A DNA stretch of 64,000 nt from Massilia putida (lineage in GTDB: Bacteria > Pseudomonadota > Gammaproteobacteria > Burkholderiales > Burkholderiaceae_D). Of this stretch, positions 8,369 through 15,845 are shown in pieces. The translations under genes and the position numbers were made by a program. Every line of letters starts with the position of its first letter. Positions within the stretch are counted from its first letter, which is position 1. A model generated the notes under the pieces. The model saw nothing but the letters and a program-made list of their open reading frames with translations. It was not told the origin of the DNA and did not search any database. The stretch spans positions 6,572,001 through 6,636,000 of the forward strand of contig NZ_CP019038.1 of assembly GCF_001941825.1 (NCBI RefSeq), written 5' to 3'.

Positions 8369-10006
8369 TCACAATTCGCCGCGCGCCGCGAGGGTCCGGA
8401 TGCGCGCGCCCATGCGGCAGGCGAGGGCCTGGATCGTCAGCGACGGATTCACGCCGCCCGCCGTCGGGAACAGCGAGCCGTCGCAGATCCACAGATTCGG
8501 CACGTCCCAGCTGCGGCCATCGGCATTCACGACGCTCGTCGCGCGGTCGCTGCCCATGCGGCAGGTACCGAGGATGTGGCTCGTGTCGTCGCTCGTCCAC
8601 ACGTCGTGGCCACCCGCCGCTTCCAGCATCGCGCCCATGAAGCGGCGCGCGTGGTCCTGCATGCGGCGGTCGTTGTCGGAGTAGGCGAACGTCACGTGGG
8701 CGACGGGGAGGCCGTGGCGGTCGCGCACGTCCGCGAGTTCCACGCGGTTGCACGCGCGCGGCTCCGTCTCGGCGACGGCGACCAGGCCGGCCATATGGTT
8801 ATAGTCGCGCATCTCGCGGCGCAGCGCCGCGCCCCACAGGTTCTTTTCGGTCACGAGCAGCTGGGCCCACGCGCGCGGCAGCGGGCCCTGGCTCATGAAG
8901 GCGTAGCCGCCGTGGAAGTCCTTGCCCGTGTCGGTGTAATTCCAGTGCTCGCACACGGCCATGTTGGGCGGCCCCTTGTACCAGCGGATCTCCTCGTCGA
9001 AGCGGGCCCACATGCCGGGGCCGGCGTGCGTCGTCAGGTGCGTGCCGACGAGGCCCGAACCGTTCGCCAGGCCGTGCGGGAACCGGTTGCACGCGGAATT
9101 CAGGAGCAGGCGCGGCGTCTCGATCGCATAGCCCGACACGACGACGTTGCGCGCCCGCTGGAAGCGCCACTGGTCGCCCCTGCGGTAGTGGATGCCTTGC
9201 GCGCGGCCGTCCTGGCCGAGTTCGATGCGGCCCGCCATCGCCAGGTCGCGCACTTCCGCGCCGGCGGCCAGCGCGCGCGGGATCCACACGATCAGCGCGC
9301 TCTGCTTGGCGTTCGTCGCGCAGCCGAAGTTGCAGAAGCCGCGGTAGACGCACGGCGGCGATTTGCCGCGCGGCGCGGACACGGTCGCCAGCGGCACGGA
9401 CGCCCACGGAATCCCCATGTTCTCCGCGCCGCGCGCCAGCACGAGGCCGGCCGCGTTCATCTCGTGCTCGCGGTACGGATAGCGCCGGCGCGGCGGTCCC
9501 CACGGATAGCGCACGGGCCCGGACACGGCCAGCGCCCGCTCCGCCTCGTCGTAATACGGCGCGAGCTCCTCGTAGGTGATGGGCCAGTCGACGCCGTAGC
9601 CCAGCCGGCTGCGCGATTGAAACCAGTCGGGGCGGAAGCGCAGCGAGATCATGCTGAAGTGGACGGTCGATCCGCCCACGCCCCAGCCGGAGTTGTTGCC
9701 GCCGAGGGCCAGCGCGTCGGCGCCGCCGGAAAGGCGTTCGTCGAGCCAGTACAGCTGCTGCTGCGCTTCCTCGTCCGATGCGAAATCTTCCAGAGGCCGC
9801 CAGAACGGCCCGGCTTCGAGCACGACGACGGAAAAGCCGGCCTCCGCCAGCTTGCACGCGAGCGTGGCGCCGCCCGCGCCCGCGCCGACGATGGCGAAAT
9901 CGACCGGCTCGTCGTCGCCATATTCGCGCATGGTCACCCAGCCGCCGCGCTCGAACACGTCGGGGGCGCGGCCGGCGCCCGTGCGCGGCGAATGACCCGC
10001 GCTCAC
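8369..10006 (-). CDS. GMC family oxidoreductase, FAD-dependent
   Basis: GMC enzymes oxidise alcohols, including sugar alcohols and aldonic acids, using FAD. The 545-residue protein has the N-terminal dinucleotide motif GAGAGGATLACKL, a GGNNSGWGVGGSTVHF FAD loop, a cysteine-bearing segment VYRGFCNFGC as in the gluconate/2-keto-gluconate dehydrogenase branch, and the C-terminal GTCRMG...NLWICDGSLFPTAGGVNP block. I prefer the GTG at 10006 because it overlaps the preceding stop as GTGA; an ATG at 9931 would also preserve the FAD motif. No signal peptide is seen. The partner small subunit is encoded directly upstream, but no cytochrome subunit is nearby, which is unusual for membrane gluconate dehydrogenases. 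Confidence 0.9.
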   Translation of the reverse strand: MSAGHSPRTGAGRAPDVFERGGWVTMREYGDDEPVDFAIVGAGAGGATLACKLAEAGFSVVVLEAGPFWRPLEDFASDEEAQQQLYWLDERLSGGADALALGGNNSGWGVGGSTVHFSMISLRFRPDWFQSRSRLGYGVDWPITYEELAPYYDEAERALAVSGPVRYPWGPPRRRYPYREHEMNAAGLVLARGAENMGIPWASVPLATVSAPRGKSPPCVYRGFCNFGCATNAKQSALIVWIPRALAAGAEVRDLAMAGRIELGQDGRAQGIHYRRGDQWRFQRARNVVVSGYAIETPRLLLNSACNRFPHGLANGSGLVGTHLTTHAGPGMWARFDEEIRWYKGPPNMAVCEHWNYTDTGKDFHGGYAFMSQGPLPRAWAQLLVTEKNLWGAALRREMRDYNHMAGLVAVAETEPRACNRVELADVRDRHGLPVAHVTFAYSDNDRRMQDHARRFMGAMLEAAGGHDVWTSDDTSHILGTCRMGSDRATSVVNADGRSWDVPNLWICDGSLFPTAGGVNPSLTIQALACRMGARIRTLAARGEL

Positions 10007-10617
10007 CGCGCCTCCTTCGCTTCCCACGGGTCGCGGCTGTCGAAGCCGAGCCGGACGTAGCCGCGCGGGCTCGCGGGGCCGCCGAAGCCGATCTCGTTCC
10101 ATGCTGCTGGATGCGCGTAATAGAAGCCGGCCGCCGTCTTGAGCAGGTGGTGGATAAAGAAGCGCCTCGCATCGAGGCCCTGCCAGCGGGGCGACGCGGC
10201 GCGGCCGTCGGCCAGCAGCTGCAGCACGGCGTCCTGCGCGGCCGTGTCCAGGCGTGCGAAGGGCAGGTCGTGCACGCGGCGCGCTTCGTCGTCGACGGCG
10301 GCCAGGCCCTGGCGCCAGGCGTCGCGCAGCGGGGGCATGTCCGGATGGCGGTAGCCTTCGCCGCGGTCGTCGAACAGCATCGCGTCGATCCACGGCGTGA
10401 TCGGAATCGGATTCGCCCGCTCGGGCTGGGGCAGCAGGCGGGCATTGATCGCGTCCAGCAGTTCCCATTCGTCGGCCGTCAGCCAGCGCCGGGGCGGGAC
10501 GACATCCAGGCGGTGCGCGAGGACGTCGCGCGTGACGTCGTCGAACGACGGGCTGTCCCATTTGGCCAGGACGTCGTAGCCGGGAAAGCGTGGCGGCGTG
10601 GGATGGTCCTCGTTCAT
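10003..10617 (-). CDS. Gluconate 2-dehydrogenase subunit 3-like protein
   Basis: In FAD-dependent gluconate and related dehydrogenases, the small subunit 3 associates with the GMC catalytic subunit. This 204-residue protein has the family-like segment WLTADEWELLDAINARLLPQ early on, then alternating helical stretches ending in RRFFIHHLLKTAAGFYYAHPAAWNEIGFGGPASPRGY, which resembles the C-terminal GFYSHP-type motif of the family. No twin-arginine or Sec signal is present, whereas many homologues carry one, so the complex here is probably cytoplasmic. Its start overlaps the membrane-protein gene (ATGA) and its end overlaps the GMC gene (GTGA). Confidence 0.82.
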   Translation of the reverse strand: MNEDHPTPPRFPGYDVLAKWDSPSFDDVTRDVLAHRLDVVPPRRWLTADEWELLDAINARLLPQPERANPIPITPWIDAMLFDDRGEGYRHPDMPPLRDAWRQGLAAVDDEARRVHDLPFARLDTAAQDAVLQLLADGRAASPRWQGLDARRFFIHHLLKTAAGFYYAHPAAWNEIGFGGPASPRGYVRLGFDSRDPWEAKEAR

Positions 10618-11561
10618 GCCGCCTCCTGCGCCGCGCGCAGCGCCAGCGCCGCGCGGCCGGCCAGGGCCAGCGCGCTGAAGCTGGGCGGCGCCGGCAGCGG
10701 CGGGCCGGCCAGGATGTTCTGGCTCCAGTTGCGCCAGCCGCCCATCTGGCGCGCGATGCCGCGCGCGTGGAATCCCATCCCCAGCACCCCCAGCCACGTG
10801 CAGGCTCGCAGCAGCGCGTTCGTCAGCCGGCGCGGACCGCGCGCATGCGGCAGCGCGGCGCCGGCCAGCAGAAGGGCCGTCACGGGCGGCACGCTGACGG
10901 GCACCCACATCGCGGGATGCTGAAAGGCGCCGCGGAAGTGCAGCAGGGCCGCTTCCGCGCTCGTGCCGGCGAGGCCGAACGCGGCGAGGCCGCACAGCGC
11001 GCGTCCGCTGGGCAGGCCGGCGAGCGTCGTCGCGCCCGCGGCGACGGGGCGCGCGGCGAGGCCGATCACGCCGGCCAATGCCAGCGCGGCCGGAGCACCC
11101 AGCGGTGCCGCGTAGAACAGATTGGCCCACGACAGGCCGCCGGGCCGGCGCAGCACGTTGTAGGCGTGGAAGCCGAGTCCCGCCGTGCCGACGGCGCACG
11201 CGGTCGCATAGGGGGCGGCCGACCGCGTCCCGCGCAGCGCGCACGCCAGTAAGACGGCCGCGCTGGCGAGCGGCGCGAACATGCCCGGATTCTCGAAGTC
11301 GGCGCGGTAGTGTTCCAGCGCGCTGTCGCTCAGCACGGACGCGGCCAGCATGGCGGCCGCCTGGTACAGCCGGCGGGCTTGCGGCGCGGCGTCCGTGGCG
11401 CCGGCCGGACGCGCCGCCGGCAATGGCACCGGCGCGGGCGCGGGCAGCCTGCGGCCGGACGCGGCCCGCCCGAGCAGCAACGCGCCCAGCGCCAGGCCCA
11501 GGGTGGCGGCGCCGAGCCCGCGCGCCAGCGGGCGCGCGTCCGCGGGCGCCGCCGCGCTCAC
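10614..11561 (-). CDS. Multi-pass membrane protein with an internal duplication and conserved histidines, unknown family
   Basis: The 315-residue protein is strongly hydrophobic, with about eight predicted membrane segments. I see two similar halves. The first contains HYRADFENPGM (from His84) and later GFHAYN (His132). The second contains HFRGAFQHPAM (from His208) and later GFHARG (His265). Each half therefore carries an H-[YF]-R-x2-F-x2-P-x-M motif and a GFHA motif, with four conserved histidines in or near membrane segments. That pattern could ligate heme or meet quinone, but this is inference. The GTG start overlaps the upstream gene as GTGA and the stop overlaps subunit 3 as ATGA. I do not recognise the family. 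Confidence 0.82.
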   Translation of the reverse strand: MSAAAPADARPLARGLGAATLGLALGALLLGRAASGRRLPAPAPVPLPAARPAGATDAAPQARRLYQAAAMLAASVLSDSALEHYRADFENPGMFAPLASAAVLLACALRGTRSAAPYATACAVGTAGLGFHAYNVLRRPGGLSWANLFYAAPLGAPAALALAGVIGLAARPVAAGATTLAGLPSGRALCGLAAFGLAGTSAEAALLHFRGAFQHPAMWVPVSVPPVTALLLAGAALPHARGPRRLTNALLRACTWLGVLGMGFHARGIARQMGGWRNWSQNILAGPPLPAPPSFSALALAGRAALALRAAQEAA

Positions 11562-13345
11562 GATTTGTCCCCGGGCAGGATGGTGCTGAGCACCTGGCGC
11601 GCCACGCCGGCCAGCATCGACCCTTCGCTCGGGTCGCCCTTGCCGATGGTGGTCATGAAGTGCTTGGCCTGTTCGAGCGTGATGTGCGACGGCAGCGGCG
11701 GCACTTCGGGATCGGTCTTGAATTCGAGGACGACGGGCCGGTCGGACGCCAGCGCTTCGCGCCACGCTTCGCCCACCTTGTCGGGATCGTTGCAGAAGAT
11801 GCCTTTCAGCCCGATGAGCTCCCCGAAGCGGTGGTAAGGCACGTCCGGGATCTGCTGCGTCGCCTCGAATTTCGGGTTGCCCTCCATGACGCGCTGTTCC
11901 CACGTGACCTGGTTCAGGTCCTGGTTGTTGAAGACACACACGATCCAGCGCGGGTCCTTCCACCGCTTCCAGTATTTCGACACGGTGATCAGCTCCGCCA
12001 TATTATTCATCTGCATGGCGCCGTCGCCGACGAGCGCGATCACGGGGCGGTCCGGATGGGCGAACTTCGCGGCGATGGCGTAGGGCACCGCCGCGCCCAT
12101 CGACGCGAGGCCGCCGGACAGCGAATACATCTGCCCGCGCTGTACCTTCAGGTCGCGCGCATACCAGTTGGCGCAGGAGCCGGAATCGCTGGTGACGATG
12201 GCGTCGCGCGCCAGGAGCGGCGACAGTTCATAGCACACGCGCTGCGGATTGATCGGGTTGGCGGACGCCAGCGCCCGTTCCTCCAGCAGCTTGTACGAGT
12301 CGCGCACTTCCTTTTCCACTTTTTCGCGCCAGCCGGTATCGGTCTTGTCCTTCAATAGCGGCAGCAGCATGCGCAACGTCTCGGCGCTGTCGCCGTGCAG
12401 GTTGACCTCGGCCGGGTAGCGGATGCTCAGCATCGACGGGTCGATGTCGATTTGCACCGCGCGCGCATGGCCTTCCTTCGGCAGGAATTCGGCGTAGGGA
12501 AAACCCGTGCCGATCATCAGCAGGGTGTCGCAATTGCTCATCAGTTCCCAACTGGCCTTCGTGCCGAGGATGCCGATCGAGCCCGTCACCCACGGCAGGT
12601 GGTCGGGCAGGGCGGCCTTGCCCAGCAGGGCCTTGGCCGCGCCGGCCTTCAGGCGCTCGGCCACGGCGATGACTTCGTCGGTCGCCTGGAGCGCGCCCGC
12701 GCCGACGAGGATCGCGACCTTGCTGCCCGCGTTCAGCACGTCGGCCGCGCGCACCAGGTCGGCCTCGTACGGGACGACGCGCGGCTTCGTGTAGCCGATG
12801 CCGGAGAAGACGTTGCCGTGCTTGCGGGCGGGGTCTTCGTACGGCTTTTCCTGCACGTCGTTCGGGAGCACGAGGACGCTCACGCCATTCCTGCCCAGCG
12901 CCGTGCGCATGGCGCGGTCGAGCAGGTGGCGCACCTGCGACGGCTGGCTCGCCTCGTAGACGTAGTCCGCCACGTCCTGGAACAGCCGCTCCAGGTTCAG
13001 CTCCTGCTGGTAGTGGGCGCCGCGCGACGTCGTCGGCGCCTGGCCCGTGATGGCCAGCACGGGCACGTGGTCCATCTTGGCGTCGTACAAGCCCGTCACC
13101 ATGTGCGCCGCGCCGGGGCCGCCGGTCGACAGGCAGACGCCCGGTTCGCCCGTGAACTTCGCGTGCGCGGCGGCCATGAAGGCGCCCATCTCCTCGTGGC
13201 GCACCTGGATGAACTGGATCTTGCCTTTGGCGCGGTCGAGCGCACCCAGCACGCCGTTGATGCCGTCGCCCGGGTAGCCGAAGATGGTGCGCACGCCCCA
13301 TTCGTACAGGCGTTCGACGAAGAAGTCACCCACCGTTTTGCTCAT
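11558..13345 (-). CDS. Thiamine-diphosphate-dependent enzyme of the pyruvate oxidase / quinone-dependent pyruvate dehydrogenase type
   Basis: The 595-residue protein has the three-domain layout of this family. The N-terminal TPP Pyr domain carries the activating Glu (51 or 52, in VRHEEMGAF). The central domain has ILVGAGAL and IGTGFPYAEFLP. The C-terminal PP domain has the thiamine-binding GDGAMQMNN...NNQDLNQ motif. Members include pyruvate oxidase, PoxB and acetolactate synthase. Both the lipid-binding tail of PoxB and an acetolactate-synthase-like length appear to be missing, so I would not name the substrate beyond a 2-oxoacid. It lies 30 bases after the SDR gene and overlaps the membrane-protein gene by GTGA. 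Confidence 0.9.
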   Translation of the reverse strand: MSKTVGDFFVERLYEWGVRTIFGYPGDGINGVLGALDRAKGKIQFIQVRHEEMGAFMAAAHAKFTGEPGVCLSTGGPGAAHMVTGLYDAKMDHVPVLAITGQAPTTSRGAHYQQELNLERLFQDVADYVYEASQPSQVRHLLDRAMRTALGRNGVSVLVLPNDVQEKPYEDPARKHGNVFSGIGYTKPRVVPYEADLVRAADVLNAGSKVAILVGAGALQATDEVIAVAERLKAGAAKALLGKAALPDHLPWVTGSIGILGTKASWELMSNCDTLLMIGTGFPYAEFLPKEGHARAVQIDIDPSMLSIRYPAEVNLHGDSAETLRMLLPLLKDKTDTGWREKVEKEVRDSYKLLEERALASANPINPQRVCYELSPLLARDAIVTSDSGSCANWYARDLKVQRGQMYSLSGGLASMGAAVPYAIAAKFAHPDRPVIALVGDGAMQMNNMAELITVSKYWKRWKDPRWIVCVFNNQDLNQVTWEQRVMEGNPKFEATQQIPDVPYHRFGELIGLKGIFCNDPDKVGEAWREALASDRPVVLEFKTDPEVPPLPSHITLEQAKHFMTTIGKGDPSEGSMLAGVARQVLSTILPGDKS

Positions 13346-13375
13346 GTCGTTTCCTCTTGAAGTTCGTTGTCCGGA

Positions 13376-14389
13376 TCAGTGGCGGCGCAGCTGGCGCAGC
13401 CCCAAGGCAAGGCCGGCGACACCCGCCGCCGCGCCCATGCCGGCCAGCAGCCAGCCGCGGTGCGTCGTGGCCCACAGCTGCATGCTGGACGTCGCCGCGC
13501 CGGCGTCGAACGTGCCGTGCGCGGCATACGGGCCGGGCACGGGACGCCACAGATTGTCCGGGCGGTCGGCCGGGATGGTGTCGCCGCGCTGCTGGCCGGC
13601 CACGCCCTTGCGCGCCAGGTAGCGGTCGAGCACGCGCGGGATGAATTTCTCGGCCAGCATGGTCGTCACCGTGGGGTAGCCGACGCAGATCTCGGCCCGG
13701 CGCGCATGCGCCGCCCAGTAGATCGCGCGGGCCGCCAGCTCCGGCTGGTAATAGGTGCCGATCGGCTTGGGGTGGTGCGTCAGCGTCGTCTTGCACCACT
13801 CGAATTGCGGCGTGTTGACGCCGGGCATGTCGACGACGGCCAGGTGGATGTCGCTGTGGTCGTGTTCGAGTTCCGTCCGCACGGACTGGGTGAACCCCTT
13901 GATCGCATGCTTGGCCCCGCAATACGGCGATTGCAGGGGAATCGAGCGGTACGCCAGCGCCGAGCTGACTTGCACGATGGTGCCGCGGTTGCGGGGCCGC
14001 ATGCGCTTCAGCGCGGCCATGGTGCCCCATACGAAGCCGTGGTAGGTGACGTCGGTGACGCGGCGGAAGTCGTCCGGGGCGATGTCGGCGAACGGCGCGA
14101 ACACGGTGGCCATCGCGTTGTTGACCCAGATGTCGATGGGACCCAGCTCCGTTTCCGCGCGCTCGGCGGCGGCATCGACCTGGGCGTAATCGGCCGTGTC
14201 GGCGGAGATGGCGATGGCCTGCGGCGAGCCAAGGCGCTCGGCCTCGGCGCGCGCCGCCTCCAGGCGGTCGGGATCGCGCGCGATGAGCGCGATGCGAGCG
14301 CCGTGCCGGGCGAACTGCTGGACCGCCGCGCGGCCGATACCCGCGCTGGCACCCGTGATCACGACGACTTCATGACGCGCTTCCGACAT
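13376..14389 (-). CDS. Short-chain dehydrogenase/reductase with C-terminal membrane segment
   Basis: This NAD(P)-dependent SDR has TGASAGIG near the N-terminus, the NNAMA-type motif, SSALAYRSIPLQ with catalytic Ser, and YCGAKHAIKG with catalytic Tyr and Lys. At 337 residues it is longer than classical SDRs (about 250). The extension runs through about residue 300 and ends in one hydrophobic segment (about 312-330, WLLAGMGAAAGVAGLALGL), suggesting a tail anchor. I chose the ATG at 14389, which begins just before the first strand, over an in-frame ATG at 14434. It is the first gene of the minus-strand operon. Confidence 0.9.
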   Translation of the reverse strand: MSEARHEVVVITGASAGIGRAAVQQFARHGARIALIARDPDRLEAARAEAERLGSPQAIAISADTADYAQVDAAAERAETELGPIDIWVNNAMATVFAPFADIAPDDFRRVTDVTYHGFVWGTMAALKRMRPRNRGTIVQVSSALAYRSIPLQSPYCGAKHAIKGFTQSVRTELEHDHSDIHLAVVDMPGVNTPQFEWCKTTLTHHPKPIGTYYQPELAARAIYWAAHARRAEICVGYPTVTTMLAEKFIPRVLDRYLARKGVAGQQRGDTIPADRPDNLWRPVPGPYAAHGTFDAGAATSSMQLWATTHRGWLLAGMGAAAGVAGLALGLRQLRRH

Positions 14390-14753
14390 GGCGAGGCCCT
14401 CCGTTGGTGCGATGCAGGGCCAGCTTAGCACCAAGCGTCGATGAGCCGCGTCACGTTATGTTTGTGAAAAAGTTCTTGAACAAAAGCAGGATGTCGCCGA
14501 GGGACGTGTGACAGGCGCTGTTTGCGTGAAGTCGTGAATTTGCCCGGCGCCGCTGTGAGGACGACGCCAGCCGACATAATTCGCCAGGTCGCGGCTGGCC
14601 ACGCCGCGAAGGCCGATCGGCCATCCACTCAACGGTTCAGGTGGACCGTTTGACTGCGGGAATGCCGAAAAGATTCCACACTTAACGCGAACCGCGCCAT
14701 GAAAAAACCGCGGCCGAGACCGCGGTTTTCAGAAGGCCGATCCGAACGACCGA
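14390..14753. other. Intergenic region upstream of the SDR-led operon
   Basis: This 364-base stretch should carry the promoter of the seven-gene minus-strand operon. It also holds a short stretch of lower GC around 14450-14500 and the terminator of the PEP-CTERM gene at its right end. I see no convincing gene. A 67-codon minus-strand frame at 14425-14628 lacks a ribosome site or family features. Confidence 0.5.
14704..14729 (-). terminator. Rho-independent terminator of the PepA-like gene
   Basis: A perfect 10-base stem (AAAACCGCGG with CCGCGGTTTT) around a 6-base loop lies 25 bases after the stop of the PEP-CTERM gene. On the minus strand it is followed by a run of T, the standard intrinsic terminator layout. 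Confidence 0.9.
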
Positions 14754-15635
14754 TCAGGCTTTCGGCGCGCGGCGGCGGCGCTGTGCGCCCACCAGGCCCA
14801 GCATGCCCATGCCCAGCAGCATCATCGTGCCCGGTTCCGGCACCGCGTTAATGAAGGTGTTCGAGCCGTCGACCTTGAACACGATGTCGTTGGCACCGAC
14901 GTGGTAGTCAGGGAACAGGCTGCTGCCGCCGATGTGGAAGTTGGTCGTCGCCGAGTTGCCGGCCGGGTAGTTCAGGTCCGACTCGAACTTGACGCCGAAC
15001 AGCATGGCCGACACGCCTTCGAGATAGTTCGGGTCGATGAAGTCGCCAGGCTGGACTTGCAGAGCGGTCATCTTGGTCGAGCCCTGGCCGCCGGCGCCGG
15101 CGATCGTGAAGGTCGACTGGGTGTTGGTCGGCACGATGGTCAGCAGGGCGATCAGCGTGCCGTCGTCGAAACCGGTACCGCCGGTGGTCGATGCGTTGGC
15201 CGCGGTGTCATAGTAGATCGCGACCTTGTTGTTGGTCGAGGTCGGATCCAGGCCGAAGGTGGCGGTGTTGCCGGTGAGGCTCGTCACTTTTTCGGTCAGC
15301 TTGGCGACGATCGTGAATTCGAAATTCTTGCCGGCGCCCTTGACGCCGTTGGCGTTGAAGTCCAGGCCGTTGAACGCGGCGGTCGTGTCGCCGTCGACGC
15401 TGGCCAGGTTCGACTGGTACAGGAACTGGAAGCTCTGGCCCACGGTCAGTGGGGCGCCGAACGGGCCGACGCCTTTGGCGACGCCGCTACCGGTCGTGTT
15501 CCAGTCCAGGGTGGTGGATCCCGTCGACAGGACGTTGGTGCCGTCCTTCAGGGTGAAAGCTTGTGCCGACGATCCGGCGAAAGCGAAGCCGAGGGCGGCA
15601 ACAACCGGAATTAGTTTGCGGAACGATTTGATCAT
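14754..15635 (-). CDS. pepA: PEP-CTERM sorting-domain protein, probably PepA-like (flocculation-associated)
   Basis: The 293-residue exported protein has a signal peptide (about 1-26, ending SSAQA) and a C-terminal sorting region: VPEPGTMMLLGMGMLGLVGAQRRRR, i.e. the PEP motif, a membrane helix and a basic tail, recognised by exosortase. The middle is rich in Thr, Asn and Gly, typical of surface proteins. Its size and overall look resemble PepA of floc-forming Zoogloea, which is controlled by RpoN and the PrsK/PrsR pair. The consensus sigma-54 promoter upstream agrees with that. The symbol is a probable match, not a proven one. No exosortase gene is present in the window. Confidence 0.8.
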   Translation of the reverse strand: MIKSFRKLIPVVAALGFAFAGSSAQAFTLKDGTNVLSTGSTTLDWNTTGSGVAKGVGPFGAPLTVGQSFQFLYQSNLASVDGDTTAAFNGLDFNANGVKGAGKNFEFTIVAKLTEKVTSLTGNTATFGLDPTSTNNKVAIYYDTAANASTTGGTGFDDGTLIALLTIVPTNTQSTFTIAGAGGQGSTKMTALQVQPGDFIDPNYLEGVSAMLFGVKFESDLNYPAGNSATTNFHIGGSSLFPDYHVGANDIVFKVDGSNTFINAVPEPGTMMLLGMGMLGLVGAQRRRRAPKA

Positions 15636-15712
15636 GTTAGCTCCAAGTCATCTGCTGGTTTAAGGTATCGGGGGGATAGTCCAGCGCTTGTCTGCAAGCA
15701 CGTCACAATCTG

Positions 15713-15728
15713 TGCAAATCACGTGCCA
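15713..15728 (-). promoter_or_regulatory. Sigma-54 (RpoN) promoter of the PepA-like gene
   Basis: On the minus strand the sequence is TGGCACGTGATTTGCA, matching the -24/-12 consensus TGGCACG-N4-TTGC(A/T) at every position. It lies about 78 bases before the ATG and faces the PEP-CTERM gene. The nearby low-GC region up to 15840 could hold the enhancer sites for the activator. Confidence 0.88.
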
Positions 15729-15845
15729 GATCAAACCCCTATCTTTTAAATCAATGACTTGGGCATAAAATCCCAAGAACTCTCACGTTTCGCGCCGAGA
15801 GATGTAAAAATTTTCGACAGCTGATTTTGCAATTGGGAAATTATC

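Noticed and set aside
14425..14628. 67-codon minus-strand frame in the SDR-PepA gap
   Set aside because: It has no ribosome site, family features or conserved neighbours.
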